A stretch of 64,000 bases of DNA from Pseudomonadota bacterium (GCA_019351895.1 JABBOH010000011.1:50344-114343), one strand, 5' to 3'; shown: positions 36,252-50,113, counted from the first letter of the stretch. Notes: generated by a model not told the origin, from the letters alone. A program made the numbers and translations.

Positions 36252-36981
36252 GACATCTCCATCCCCCTTGGCCGATCATGGGTCAATCCGCCTTCATGTC
36301 ACGGCGCCGCTGGCTCCGGGCGCTTCCGTCCTGTTGGATGAGGGGCAGGCGCGCTATCTCGGCGCCGTCATGCGCCAGGGGCCGGGCAACCGGCTGCGCC
36401 TGTTCAACGGCCGCGACGGAGAATGGCACGCGCGCATCGAGACGCTGGGCAAAAAGGGCGTCCTCCTCGCGGTCGATGAGCGGCTCCGGCCCCAGACCCC
36501 GGAGCCCGACCTTTGGCTGTTGCTGGCGATCATCAAGCGCCCGGCGCTGGAATGGGCGATTGAGAAAGCGACGGAACTCGGAGCCGCGGAAATCCTCCCC
36601 GTCATCACAGCGCGCAGCCAGCCGGCCCGCCCTGCCCCCGAGCGGCTACGGGCGATCTCGGTCGAGGCCGCCGAGCAGTGCGAGCGGCTGACGGTGCCGC
36701 TGATCCACCCGCCGCGCCCTCTGGACGCCGTGTTGCGGGACTGGCCGGAGGGACGCCGGGTGGTGGCGGCCATTGAACGCGACGCAGCCCCGCCGCCGCC
36801 CGCCGAGACCGGCCCCGCGGCCCTCCTGATCGGACCGGAGGGCGGCTTCGACGCCAGGGAGCTTGACGCGATGCGCCGCCTTCCCTTTCTTACGCCGGCG
36901 TCGCTCGGGCCCCGTATCCTCCGGGCAGAGACCGCTGCCGTCGTGGGTCTCGCCTTGCTGCAGCGCCCATCGCCTTCTTGA
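36250..36981 (+). CDS. rsmE: 16S rRNA (uracil1498-N3)-methyltransferase
   Basis: RYLGAVMRQGPGNRLRLFNGRDGEWHARI, EKATELGAAEILPVITARS, LLIGPEGGFDARE, LGPRILRAETAAV. Confidence 0.95.
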   Translation: MTSPSPLADHGSIRLHVTAPLAPGASVLLDEGQARYLGAVMRQGPGNRLRLFNGRDGEWHARIETLGKKGVLLAVDERLRPQTPEPDLWLLLAIIKRPALEWAIEKATELGAAEILPVITARSQPARPAPERLRAISVEAAEQCERLTVPLIHPPRPLDAVLRDWPEGRRVVAAIERDAAPPPPAETGPAALLIGPEGGFDARELDAMRRLPFLTPASLGPRILRAETAAVVGLALLQRPSPS

Positions 36982-37007
36982 ACATAGACGCTTGAGCGGA
37001 ACAGCCG

Positions 37008-38369
37008 ATGTCCAACCCCGGCGAGGGCGACCTCACCCCCATTGCCAGTACGAGCCAGCTTGCCGCCTATCTGGCGACAGGCTGCAAAACGCCGGACCGG
37101 TTCCGCATCGGCACCGAGCACGAGAAGTTCGGCTTCCGGCTGACAGATCTCTCGCCGCCGCCCTATGAGCCGAAGGGCATCCGCGCCATGCTGGAGGGCA
37201 TCGCCACCGACGGGTGGCAGCCGATCCTCGACCACGACCAGCCGATCGGCCTCACCAAAGGCGGCGCCTCGATCTCGCTGGAACCCGCCGGGCAGTTCGA
37301 ACTCTCGGGCGGCCTCTGTCGCAGCCTGCATGAGACGCAGGCCGAGCTCGACGCGCATCTGGCCGAGGTGCGGCCGGTGGCCGAGCGCCTGGGCCTCGGC
37401 TTCGCGCCGCTCGGCTTCCATCCGCTGGCGCGCCAGGACGAGATGCCCTGGATGCCGAAAGGCCGCTACGGCATCATGGGACGCTACATGCCCAAGGTCG
37501 GCAGTCGCGGCCTCGACATGATGACGCGCACCTGCACGGTGCAGGTGAACCTCGATTTCGCCTCCGAGGCCGACATGGTGCGCAAGCTGCGCGTAGGTCT
37601 CGCGCTGCAGCCCTTCGCGACGGCGCTCTTTGCCAATTCGCCCTTCTACGAGGGCGCGCCCAACGGGCTGATGTCGAACCGCGCCGAGGTCTGGACGGAT
37701 ACCGACAACGCGCGCGCGGGCATTCCGGCGGCGGTTTTCGAGCCGGGCTTCGGCTTCGAGCGGTTCGCCGAATACGCCCTCGATGTGCCGATGTACTTCG
37801 TCTATCGCGACGGCCGCTACATCGATGTCGCCGGCGCATCGTTCCGCGACTTCATGGCCGGACGCCTGAAGGGGCTGGAGGGTCAGGTGCCGAACATGGG
37901 TGATTTCGCCGATCACCTCACGACGATCTTCACCGATGTCCGGCTCAAGCGTTTCCTCGAGATGCGCGGCGCGGACGCGGGCTCTCCCGCCATGATGACG
38001 GCGCTTCCGGCGTTTTGGGTCGGTCTCCTGTATGACGACGCGGCGCTCACCGCCGCCGAGGCGCTGGTCGCCGATCTGGGCGCGGAGGCGCTGATGGCGG
38101 TGCGCGCCGAGGTGCCGCGCGCGGGCCTCGATGCGTCCTGGCGGCGCGGGACGTTGCGCGACATCGTCGGTCCGCTGGTCGCCATCGCCGAGGACGGGCT
38201 CGCCGCGCGCGCCCTCGTCAATGCCGAGGGCGAGGATGAGCGCATCCATCTGGAGCCCTTGCGGGAAATCGCGGCGGGCGGCCCGACGCAGGCCGAGCAT
38301 TGGCTGGCGCGCTGGCATGGCGCGTGGGGCGGCGACACGCGGCGGATTTTCCCGGAAGCCGCGATCTGA
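37008..38369 (+). CDS. gshA: Glutamate-cysteine ligase (plant/alphaproteobacterial type)
   Basis: IGTEHEKFGF, KGGASISLEPAGQFELSGG, GFHPLARQDEMPWMPKGRYGIMGRYM, MMTRTCTVQVNLDFASEADMVRKLRV. Confidence 0.96.
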   Translation: MSNPGEGDLTPIASTSQLAAYLATGCKTPDRFRIGTEHEKFGFRLTDLSPPPYEPKGIRAMLEGIATDGWQPILDHDQPIGLTKGGASISLEPAGQFELSGGLCRSLHETQAELDAHLAEVRPVAERLGLGFAPLGFHPLARQDEMPWMPKGRYGIMGRYMPKVGSRGLDMMTRTCTVQVNLDFASEADMVRKLRVGLALQPFATALFANSPFYEGAPNGLMSNRAEVWTDTDNARAGIPAAVFEPGFGFERFAEYALDVPMYFVYRDGRYIDVAGASFRDFMAGRLKGLEGQVPNMGDFADHLTTIFTDVRLKRFLEMRGADAGSPAMMTALPAFWVGLLYDDAALTAAEALVADLGAEALMAVRAEVPRAGLDASWRRGTLRDIVGPLVAIAEDGLAARALVNAEGEDERIHLEPLREIAAGGPTQAEHWLARWHGAWGGDTRRIFPEAAI

Positions 38370-38383
38370 ATGAAGGTTTTTTT

Positions 38384-38428
38384 GTTCTTTTTCGCAGAAA
38401 AGAACGGCGCTTCCTTTTGTAGGAAGCG
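38384..38428. repeat. Two tandem perfect hairpins between gshA and the downstream methyltransferase gene
   Basis: GTTCTTTT-TCGCAG-... stem arms 38384-38391/38398-38405 (AAAAGAAC), then CGCTTCC-TTTTGTA-GGAAGCG arms 38408-38414/38422-38428. Confidence 0.7.
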
Positions 38429-38431
38429 TGA

Positions 38432-39226
38432 ATGAGCGATCAGGCCGATATCTTCGACCGCGGCGCCGTCCGCCGCCATCGCGAGCGCGCCGCCTCGACC
38501 GTCGGCGGTGTGGTCCCCATCCTCGAGGATGTGGCCGACCGCCTGCTCGACCGACTGGCCGACACCACCCGCAGATTTTCCGCGGCACTCGACCTCGGCG
38601 GCCGCGGCGTCATCGCGTCGCGGCTGCGCGCGGCCGGCATCCCGACCGTCGCCATGGACCTGTCGTTGGGCATGGCGGCGCTCAGCGGCGCCCCCTCCCT
38701 CGTCGCCGACGAGGAGATGCTGCCCTTCGGCCCGGATAGCTTCGACCTCGTGGTCGCCAACCTCTCGCTGCACTGGGTCAACGATCTGCCAGGCGCGCTG
38801 ATCCAGCTGCGCCGCGCGATGAAGCCCGAAGGGCTGCTGCTCGCGAGCCTGCCGCTGCTCGGCACGCTCGACGAACTGCGGCGCGCGGTGACAGAGACCG
38901 AGACCGAGTTGCGCGGCGGGATCAGCCCGCGCATCTCGCCCTTCCCGGACCTCCGCGATTGCGCCGGGCTTCTGCAGCGCGCCGGCTTCACCCTGCCCGT
39001 CGCGGATGCCGAGGACATCGACCTGCTCTACGCGAACCCCCTCGCCTTGCTCCGCGACCTGCAGGCGGCGGGCGAGCGTAACGCCATCCGCGAGCGCAGC
39101 CTGTTCGTGCCCCCGCGCGCGCTGTTCCCGGCGGCGCTGATGAGCTTGCCCGTGACGGCCGAGGGACGCGTCATCATCCGGCTGCGGCTCGGCATCATGA
39201 CCGGCTGGGCGCCGCCGGCGGCCTGA
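38432..39226 (+). CDS. Class I SAM methyltransferase, NDUFAF5/BioC-like
   Basis: ALDLGGRGVIASRLRAAGI, FDLVVANLSLHWVNDLPGALIQLRRAMKPEGLLLASLPLLGTLDELR. Confidence 0.88.
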   Translation: MSDQADIFDRGAVRRHRERAASTVGGVVPILEDVADRLLDRLADTTRRFSAALDLGGRGVIASRLRAAGIPTVAMDLSLGMAALSGAPSLVADEEMLPFGPDSFDLVVANLSLHWVNDLPGALIQLRRAMKPEGLLLASLPLLGTLDELRRAVTETETELRGGISPRISPFPDLRDCAGLLQRAGFTLPVADAEDIDLLYANPLALLRDLQAAGERNAIRERSLFVPPRALFPAALMSLPVTAEGRVIIRLRLGIMTGWAPPAA

Positions 39227-39431
39227 TCCGCTGTCGGCGCATCGCTTGCAGGGTCAGAACGCGAGCGATATGCACGAGCGACCGGGTTGCGAGATCTGCT
39301 CCTGCGGGTCGCGCGATCATCCGTCCGCCACAGGGTTCCTTTGTTGCGCATGACCGCTCATCGCGAGCCCGCTTCCTCTGTGTCCGGGGATGCAGAGGAT
39401 TTGCAACCTAGAAGACGAGCCGGGAGATCCC

Positions 39432-40880
39432 ATGAGCCGCGTATATGACGTGAACGTCGACGAGATCCGGCGGTTGTCGGATCAGGCCACTCAACAGCTG
39501 CTCAACCGGCCGGGCACCGCGTCGAGCGCGCGGGGCGGCTGGATGATGATCGCGACGATCCTTATCGAGGCCTGGGACCTCTATGCGATCGCCTTCGTTC
39601 TCATCTTCATCAAGACCGATCTGAACCCCACGGCCGCCGAGGTGGGCCTCGCGATGGCGGCCGTTCAGGGCGGTGCCCTCATCGGCGCGCTGCTCGGCGG
39701 CGTGCTCGCCGACCGCCTCGGGCGCAAGCGTGTTTTCATCGGCACGATGGTGCTGTTCATCGTGCTCGCGATCGCGCAGGCCTTCGTGCAGACGATATGG
39801 GAGTTGATCGCCGTCCGGATATTGATCGGCATCCCGCTCGGCAGCGATATCTCCAACGGCTACGCCTACATCATGGAGTCGATGTCGAAGGGCAAGCGCG
39901 AGGAGATGGGCAGCCGGTGGCAGTTCATGTTCGGCGTCGGCGAAGTGATCTCGATCATCGTCGTCACGGCGATGTATGTAGCGGGCGTCGATCATGCGAT
40001 TCTCTGGCGCGTGGCGCTCGCGCTCGGGGCGCTGCCCGCGGTGGCGCTGCTGCTGGGACGGCTCAACCTGCCGGAGACGCCGCTGTCCCTGCTGCAGCGC
40101 GGCAAGTTTGTCGAGGCAAAGCAGGTTTCGCAGCAGCTGTTCAACGATCCGCTGGACATGTTGCCCAATCATGACGTGAAGCTGCCGCGCGCCAAGCTCG
40201 GTGACTTTCTGCAGGTCATCTGGGCAGACCCGATCAAGCGCCGCGCCACCATCTTCGCGTGGATTTCGAATGCCTGCCAGGGCGCCGAGTTCACGGCCTG
40301 GGGCTTCTATCTCCCGGTGATCCTGGTACTGAGCGGCGTCGGCGTCTCGCAGAACGGCAGCATCACCGGGACGAACATCGTCACCGCGCTGATCTTCTGT
40401 CTCGCCACGGTGTCAGGCTATGTCGCTCCGCTGATGTTGCCGAGGATCGGCCACCGGGGCCTCTCGATGTGGGGCTTCGGGCTCGCCTTCGTCGGCCTCA
40501 TCCTCGGCGGGATCGCCATTCATTTCGATTGGAAGATCGTCATCGTCATCGGCGCCTGCATCCTGATGTGGGGTCACTACTGGGATGCCTCGAACGGCAT
40601 GACCATCGCCTCCATGGTCGCCCCCACCCGCTTCCGCGCCACGGCATCCGGCTTCGGCTATGTCTTCGTGAAGGCCGCGTCGTTCTTCGGCGCCTTCGTC
40701 TTCCCTCTCGTCAGCGCCCATTTCGGCAAGGCCGGCGCCACCTTCACCGTGGCCATCCTGTCGCTCATCGGCTTTCTGGCGGCGAAATTCATCCTGCCGG
40801 AGATCTATGGCTACGTCGAAGCCGAGGATGTCTCGGCCAGCGGCAGCCGCGGCGGCGGCGTCCGCGGCACCGGCATCTAG
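39432..40880 (+). CDS. MFS transporter (metabolite/sugar:H+ symporter-like)
   Basis: GALLGGVLADRLGRKRVFIGTM, ILIGIPLGSDISNGYAYIMESMSKGKREEMGSRWQ; 12 TM pattern. Confidence 0.92.
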   Translation: MSRVYDVNVDEIRRLSDQATQQLLNRPGTASSARGGWMMIATILIEAWDLYAIAFVLIFIKTDLNPTAAEVGLAMAAVQGGALIGALLGGVLADRLGRKRVFIGTMVLFIVLAIAQAFVQTIWELIAVRILIGIPLGSDISNGYAYIMESMSKGKREEMGSRWQFMFGVGEVISIIVVTAMYVAGVDHAILWRVALALGALPAVALLLGRLNLPETPLSLLQRGKFVEAKQVSQQLFNDPLDMLPNHDVKLPRAKLGDFLQVIWADPIKRRATIFAWISNACQGAEFTAWGFYLPVILVLSGVGVSQNGSITGTNIVTALIFCLATVSGYVAPLMLPRIGHRGLSMWGFGLAFVGLILGGIAIHFDWKIVIVIGACILMWGHYWDASNGMTIASMVAPTRFRATASGFGYVFVKAASFFGAFVFPLVSAHFGKAGATFTVAILSLIGFLAAKFILPEIYGYVEAEDVSASGSRGGGVRGTGI

Positions 40881-40905
40881 CCCGAGGGCGGAGGGTGCGC
40901 GGTGC

Positions 40906-44705
<3,800 letters not shown>

Positions 44706-44733
44706 GGCGCCCCTCCAAGGGTTCAGGCCGGCG

Positions 44734-45651
44734 TCAGAAGAGCCAGCCCAAGAAGCCGCCCGAGGATTTCGGCGGCGGGGTCGCCGGGCCTCGCGGCGCC
44801 ACGGTTCCGGTGTCGGTCGTGGTGTCGCGGTCCGACGCCAGCACGTTCGCGTCTCCGGTCCGGCGGTTGATCACGTCGGCGCTGGCGAGCTTGGCGTAGG
44901 CGTCGCGGTACCAGCTGCTGCCGGGGTAGTTGTAGGCCAGGACCGCAGCCGTGCGGCGCGCCTCGTCAGTCAGGCCGAGCTTGAGATAAACCTCCACCAG
45001 CCGCTCCAGCGCCTCGGCGGTGTGGTTGGTCGTCTGGAAGTTGTTGATGACAGCCTGATAGCGGCCGATCGCCGCCGCATACAGATGCTGCTCCTCATAG
45101 TACTTGCCGATGACCATCTCGTGCCCGGCGATCTGATCCTGGCAAAGGGCGATCTTGAGCTGTGCGTCGCGGGCGTAGGCGCTGTCGGGGAAGCGGTTCA
45201 CGACCTCCTGCAGCGCCGTGATCGCATCCTGCGTCGTCAGCTGCTCGCGCTGCACATCCGAGATCTGCTCATAATAGCAGAGGGCACGGAGGTAATAGGC
45301 GTAGGCGATGTCGCGGTCGGCAGGATGCAGGTCGATGTAGCGGTTCAGCGCGCTCACCGCGTCGGTGTAGTGGCTGCGCAGATATTCGGTGTAGCCGTGC
45401 ATCAGCTGGGCGTTCGTCGCCCAGGGTGAATAGGGCGTGTTCTGCTCGATGTCGTTGAAGTCGTTGACGGCCTGCTGATAGTCCTGATGCTGGATGGCGT
45501 TGATGCCGTTGTTGTAGACGACCTCGGGCGGCAGCCGTGCGTTCAGCGCCGAAATCTGCGTGGACGACGGCGCCGAATGGAAAATTCCGCACCCGGACAG
45601 CGTCGGCGCGAGGAGCAGGGCGATCGGGAGAATCCGGCGGTGCTTGGACAT
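44734..45651 (-). CDS. bamD: Outer membrane protein assembly factor BamD
   Basis: Lipobox LLLAPTLSGC; VYNNGINAIQHQDYQQAVNDFNDIEQNTPYSPWATNAQLMHGYTEY; TPR pattern. Confidence 0.95.
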   Translation of the reverse strand: MSKHRRILPIALLLAPTLSGCGIFHSAPSSTQISALNARLPPEVVYNNGINAIQHQDYQQAVNDFNDIEQNTPYSPWATNAQLMHGYTEYLRSHYTDAVSALNRYIDLHPADRDIAYAYYLRALCYYEQISDVQREQLTTQDAITALQEVVNRFPDSAYARDAQLKIALCQDQIAGHEMVIGKYYEEQHLYAAAIGRYQAVINNFQTTNHTAEALERLVEVYLKLGLTDEARRTAAVLAYNYPGSSWYRDAYAKLASADVINRRTGDANVLASDRDTTTDTGTVAPRGPATPPPKSSGGFLGWLF

Positions 45652-45744
45652 TTTCGGCGACTTATACCATTCCGGGCCGCGCGCGAAGACCCTCGGCGGT
45701 GAAGATCTCCTCGGCGAAAGACTGAGCCACGGCGTCTTGCGTCG

Positions 45745-46344
45745 TCACCGCGCGCCGCCGGGAACCCACAGCACCTCCTGCCCGGACCCCGCGTTGAGCG
45801 CGCGGCTCAGCACGAAGAGATGGTCCGAGAGGCGGTTGAGCAGCTTGAGCGCCAGCGGGTTCACGGGCTCCTCTGCCGCGAGCGCGACCGCCAGTCGCTC
45901 CGCCCTACGGACCACGGTGCGGGCGAGATGGGCATAGGCCGCCGCCGGGGTGCCGCCCGGCAGGATGAAGCTCCCGAGCGGCGGCAGCGCCGCGTTCATC
46001 GCCTCGACCTCCGCCTCCAGCCGGAGCACGGGCGCCTCGGCGACCCGCAGCCGGGGCCGCGGCCCGTCATCGGCCGATTGCGGCGCGCAAAGGTCGGCAC
46101 CGAGGTCGAACAGGTCGTTCTGGATGCGCGCGAGCATCGCATCCTCCACCGGCCGGTCCCGCGTGTGGAGACGCAGCATGCCGATGGCGGCATTCGCCTC
46201 GTCGACGGTTCCGAAGGTCTCGACCCGCAGCGCGTTCTTGGCGACCCGCTCGCCGGTACCGAGCGAGGTCGTGCCGCTGTCGCCGCCGCGCGTCACGACC
46301 CGGTCGATCCTGACCGTCGGGGTCTCGTTCCTCGTCTCCGGCAT
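45745..46344 (-). CDS. Cob(I)alamin adenosyltransferase, PduO type
   Basis: TRGGDSGTTSLGTGERVAKNALRVETFGTVDEANAAIGMLR, LGSFILPGGTPAAAYAHLARTVVRRAERLAV. Confidence 0.93.
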   Translation of the reverse strand: MPETRNETPTVRIDRVVTRGGDSGTTSLGTGERVAKNALRVETFGTVDEANAAIGMLRLHTRDRPVEDAMLARIQNDLFDLGADLCAPQSADDGPRPRLRVAEAPVLRLEAEVEAMNAALPPLGSFILPGGTPAAAYAHLARTVVRRAERLAVALAAEEPVNPLALKLLNRLSDHLFVLSRALNAGSGQEVLWVPGGAR

Positions 46345-46469
46345 GATCTCTGGTACTGCCTCTTATGCGGACTGATCCGCGTCCACACACGGATAGCCCG
46401 CGAGCGGCGGCAAGTCACGAGTGCCGCCACCACTGCCCGTCCGACAGGCTCTTTCGCCATCAGAAAGAA

Positions 46470-46506
46470 CCATTGTGTGGCGGTGAGAGCGCCATTATGT
46501 GCGGTG
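46470..46506. repeat. Direct repeat CCATTRTGTG(G)CGGTG, 22-bp period, immediately upstream of zapE
   Basis: 46470-46485 ccattgtgtggcggtg and 46492-46506 ccattatgtgcggtg. Confidence 0.65.
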
Positions 46507-46510
46507 CAGC

Positions 46511-47639
46511 ATGGATATGTCGTCTCCCGTCGACTCGGTCTTCAGCGGCGCCCCCACCGGGTCCGGGCCGCTGGCTGTCTATCGTCATGCGGTGTCGAGC
46601 CGTCGCCTGATCTCGGACCCGGCCCAGGCCGCGGCGGCGGAGCGGCTGCAGGCCCTGTGGCAGAGGGCGCTTCCTGCGGCGGAAGCCCGTCGACGAGGCG
46701 CCCGCCACCCATCTGCACGGGCTCTACCTCGTGGGCGAGGTCGGGCGCGGCAAGTCCATGCTGATGGACATGTTCTTCGAGACCGCCGAGGTGCCGCGCC
46801 GCCGCCGCATCCACTTCCACGCCTTCATGCAGGAGACCCACCAGCGGATTTTCGCCTGGAAGCAGGAGCATCCCGAGGGCCACGATCCCATCCCGCCGCT
46901 CGCCGAACAGATCGCGGACGAGGCCATCCTGCTCTGCTTCGACGAATTCCAGATCAACGACATCGCCGACGCGATGATCCTCGGCCGCCTGTTCGAGGCG
47001 CTGTTCGAGCGTGGCGTCATCGTCGTCGCCACGTCCAACACCGTCCCCGACGACCTGTTTCGCGGCCAGCCCGGGCGCGATGCCTTCCTGCCCTTCATCG
47101 CCATCCTGAAGGAGCATCTCGACGTGCTGGTGCTGGATGCGGCGCGGGATTACCGCCGCGACCATCCCGACACCGAGGATAGCTGGCACGTCCCGGCTGG
47201 CCCCGCCGCGCGGGCCGCGCTCGACCGCGCTTTCCGCCAGTTGACCGAGGGCGCGCCGGTGGCCCCGGTATCGCTTCACGTCATGGGCCGCGTCCTGCCG
47301 GTGCCGCTCGCCGCGAACGGCGTGGCGCGGTTCGGCTTCGGAGACCTGTGCAGCCGCAATCTCGGCGCCGGTGACTATCTGGCCATCGCCACCCACTTCC
47401 ACGCCGTCGTGCTGGACGACGTGCCGGTGCTGACGCCCGACAACCACAACGAGGCCCGGCGATTCATCAACCTGATCGACAATCTCTACGAGCACCGCGT
47501 GAAGCTCGTGGCTTCGGCGGCTGCGATGCCGGATGAGCTTTACGCCGAGGGCGATGGCGCGCGCGCCTTCGAACGCACCGCGTCACGCCTCATGGAGATG
47601 CGGACGGAAGGCTATTTCGAGTTGCCGCACCTGACGTAG
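46511..47639 (+). pseudogene. zapE: AFG1/ZapE-like ATPase, coding signal split over two reading frames (frameshift or sequence error)
   Basis: N-term (GPLAVYRHAVSSRRLISDPAQAAAAERLQALWQR) in the 46499 frame; GRFLRRKPVDEAPATHLHGLYLVGEVGRGKSMLMDMFF... in the 46731 frame through the stop at 47639. Confidence 0.75.
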
Positions 47640-47669
47640 TCCGTCGCGGCGACGGCGCGCAGGATCGGA

Positions 47670-48770
47670 TCAGGCACGCAGCCCCGAGGGGATGCGGGCG
47701 TTCCGATAGTTCCGCCGTGTCGCGATGCCGCGCCGCCCCGCCATCGGCACCAGATTGCCGAGAAACATCTTGGTCGCCGCCGACCAGGAGAAGCCTTCGG
47801 CAAAACGCCGGCAGAGAGAGCGGTCGACCTGTAGCGCCGCCAGCGCCGCCGCCTGCAGATCCTCGTCGAGACCGCCGACCGGCGGCGACGCGGCGCCCAG
47901 TATGTCGCGCGGGCCCATGACGGGGTAAGCCGCGACGGGAGTCCCGCAGGCCAGCGCCTCCAGCATCACGAGGCCGAACGTGTCGGTGCGGCTCGGAAAC
48001 ACGAGCACGTCCGCGGAGGCGTAGGCGCGCGTCAGCGCCTCCCCCGACAGCATCCCGGCGAAGCGCACCTGCGGAAAGCGCCGCTCCAACCCCGCGCGGT
48101 CGGGACCATCACCCACCACCAGCTTCGAGCCGGGCAGATCGAGTTCGAGGAAGGCCTCGATGTTCTTCTCGACCGCGAGGCGCCCCGCATAGAGAAAGAC
48201 CGGCCGCGCCGTGCCGCCAGGCTCGCCGCGTAAGCCGGGGTGGAAGCCCTTCGTGTCCACGCCGCGCGTCCAGAGACAGACATTGGCGAAGCCGCGCCCC
48301 CGCAACTCGCCGATCAGGCTCGGTGTCGCCGCCATGACGGCGGAGGCGGCGCCATGGAAGCCGCGCATCCAGCGATAGACGACACGCTCCGTCAGCGCGC
48401 GCGGCAGGGGCAGGCGGGCCGCGAGATACTCCGGGAACCGGGTGTGGAAGGAGGTCGTGAAGGCGTAGCGCTGACGCATCGCCCAACGCCGCGCGGAGAG
48501 GCCGAGCGGCCCTTCGGTCGCGATATGCAGGGCGTCCGGCTTGAACTCGCGCAGCATGCGGTGGAGCCGCCGCTTGGGCCAGAGCGCCAGCCTGATCTCG
48601 GGGTAGAAGGGGCAGGGCAGCGTCGCGAAACGGTCGGGGCCGAACAGTTCGACCTCGATGCCCTGTCCGCGCATCTCGCGCACCAGCTGACCCAGGCTGC
48701 GGACGACGCCGTTCACCTGCGGATGCCACGCGTCCGAGACGATGGCGACGCGGCGCGGCCAGTTCGTCAT
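47670..48770 (-). CDS. Glycosyltransferase family 4 (GT1/GT4 superfamily)
   Basis: RVAIVSDAWHPQVNGVVRSLGQLVREM, VFLYAGRLAVEKNIEAFLEL, VFPSRTDTFGLVMLEALACGTPVAAYPVMGP. Confidence 0.94.
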   Translation of the reverse strand: MTNWPRRVAIVSDAWHPQVNGVVRSLGQLVREMRGQGIEVELFGPDRFATLPCPFYPEIRLALWPKRRLHRMLREFKPDALHIATEGPLGLSARRWAMRQRYAFTTSFHTRFPEYLAARLPLPRALTERVVYRWMRGFHGAASAVMAATPSLIGELRGRGFANVCLWTRGVDTKGFHPGLRGEPGGTARPVFLYAGRLAVEKNIEAFLELDLPGSKLVVGDGPDRAGLERRFPQVRFAGMLSGEALTRAYASADVLVFPSRTDTFGLVMLEALACGTPVAAYPVMGPRDILGAASPPVGGLDEDLQAAALAALQVDRSLCRRFAEGFSWSAATKMFLGNLVPMAGRRGIATRRNYRNARIPSGLRA

Positions 48771-49666
48771 GCGGGGACCGGCGCGCTGTCCGCGACGGGC
48801 GCAGAGGCCGCCCGCGGCGCGGGGGCGGCGCGCGGCGCGGGCGCCGTCACGAGGCTCATCCGCGTGACCGTCGGCCAGTCGATCAACTCGAACCGCCCGT
48901 CGTGGTGCTCGACCAACGCCGAGCAGCTTTCGACCCAGTCGCCGGTATTGAAGTAGCGGGTGGCGCCGATCATGCGCATCTCGGCGTGGTGGATGTGGCC
49001 GCAGACGACGCCGTCCATGTCGCGCGACTTCGCTTCCTGGGCCAAAGCCACTTCGAAGCTGTCGATGAACTTCACCGCTTCCTTGACCTGGCGCTTCAGC
49101 CAGGCCGAGAGGGACCAGTAGGGATAGCCGAGATGCCGCCGCCCCCAGTTGAACCAGCGGTTGAGCGCCAGCGCCGCCGTGTAGGCGTGATCGCCGAGAT
49201 GGGCGAGGAACTTCGCGTAGCGCACGACGCTGTCGAAGGCATCGCCGTGGATCACCAGCAGCTTCTGGCCGTCCGCCGTGACGTGCACCGCCTCCTCGGC
49301 CAGACGGACCCCGGCGATCTCGAGACCGATCGGCAGCCAGTCGCGCAGCATTTCGTCGTGGTTGCCCGGAATATAGATGATTTCGGTGCCGTGCCGGGCG
49401 TGACGCAGGAGGGTGCGCAGCACCGCGTCATGATGGCGGTCCCAGAACCAGGACCGTTTCAGACGCCACCCGTCGATGATGTCCCCCACGAGATACATCG
49501 TCTCGCAGCTTGCATCGGCGAGGAACTCCGCCAACATCTCGGCCTTCGCGCCCTTGGTGCCGAGATGCGCGTCCGAGACGAACACGGCCCGGTAGCGGGC
49601 GGATTTCGGCGGCTGGGACCGGAGGCCCTCGGCGCGCTCGAGAAAGGCGTGCGGCGTTTCGTTCAT
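48767..49666 (-). CDS. UDP-2,3-diacylglucosamine diphosphatase-like metallophosphoesterase
   Basis: AVFVSDAHLGTKGAKAEMLAEFL, YLVGDIIDGWRLKRSWFW, IPGNHDEMLRDWLP, VIHGDAFD, VVCGHIHHAEMR. Confidence 0.92.
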   Translation of the reverse strand: MNETPHAFLERAEGLRSQPPKSARYRAVFVSDAHLGTKGAKAEMLAEFLADASCETMYLVGDIIDGWRLKRSWFWDRHHDAVLRTLLRHARHGTEIIYIPGNHDEMLRDWLPIGLEIAGVRLAEEAVHVTADGQKLLVIHGDAFDSVVRYAKFLAHLGDHAYTAALALNRWFNWGRRHLGYPYWSLSAWLKRQVKEAVKFIDSFEVALAQEAKSRDMDGVVCGHIHHAEMRMIGATRYFNTGDWVESCSALVEHHDGRFELIDWPTVTRMSLVTAPAPRAAPAPRAASAPVADSAPVPA

Positions 49667-49922
49667 GCTTCGCGACTCGCGTCTGGATGAGCGTGATCGC
49701 GCATCGGACTAGTCGTGGCGGACGGCGGATCCCAGTGACACTTGAATGAATCGAGGGTCTTGGAGCAGTGCAGCCATGCGTCCGACGCGACCGCGCCTCT
49801 GGCCATCCTGCCAGGGCGCATTTCCGCTTGGCCGCACCAGATGTTAGCTGTGGATGTTAACCAAGCCTCGCCTGCCCGCGTAGACTTCAAGATACCCGTT
49901 GACCGAGGATGAGCGTCCGATC

Positions 49923-50105
49923 ATGGCGGCCCAGCACTTCCTGTTCATCGAACCCGGCGCCCGCGTCCGCAATCCGGCCTGCCCGGATTGGGGTACGGGC
50001 CAGGTGCAGTCGGTGATCGGCGACCGGATCACGGTCAATTTCGAGGATGCCGGCAAGGTGCTGGTGAACGCCCGGGTCGTATCCCTGGAACTGGTGGACG
50101 ATTGA
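49923..50105 (+). CDS. DUF3553 domain protein
   Basis: [60 protein letters not shown]. Confidence 0.85.
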   Translation: MAAQHFLFIEPGARVRNPACPDWGTGQVQSVIGDRITVNFEDAGKVLVNARVVSLELVDD

Positions 50106-50113
50106 TCGCCGAC

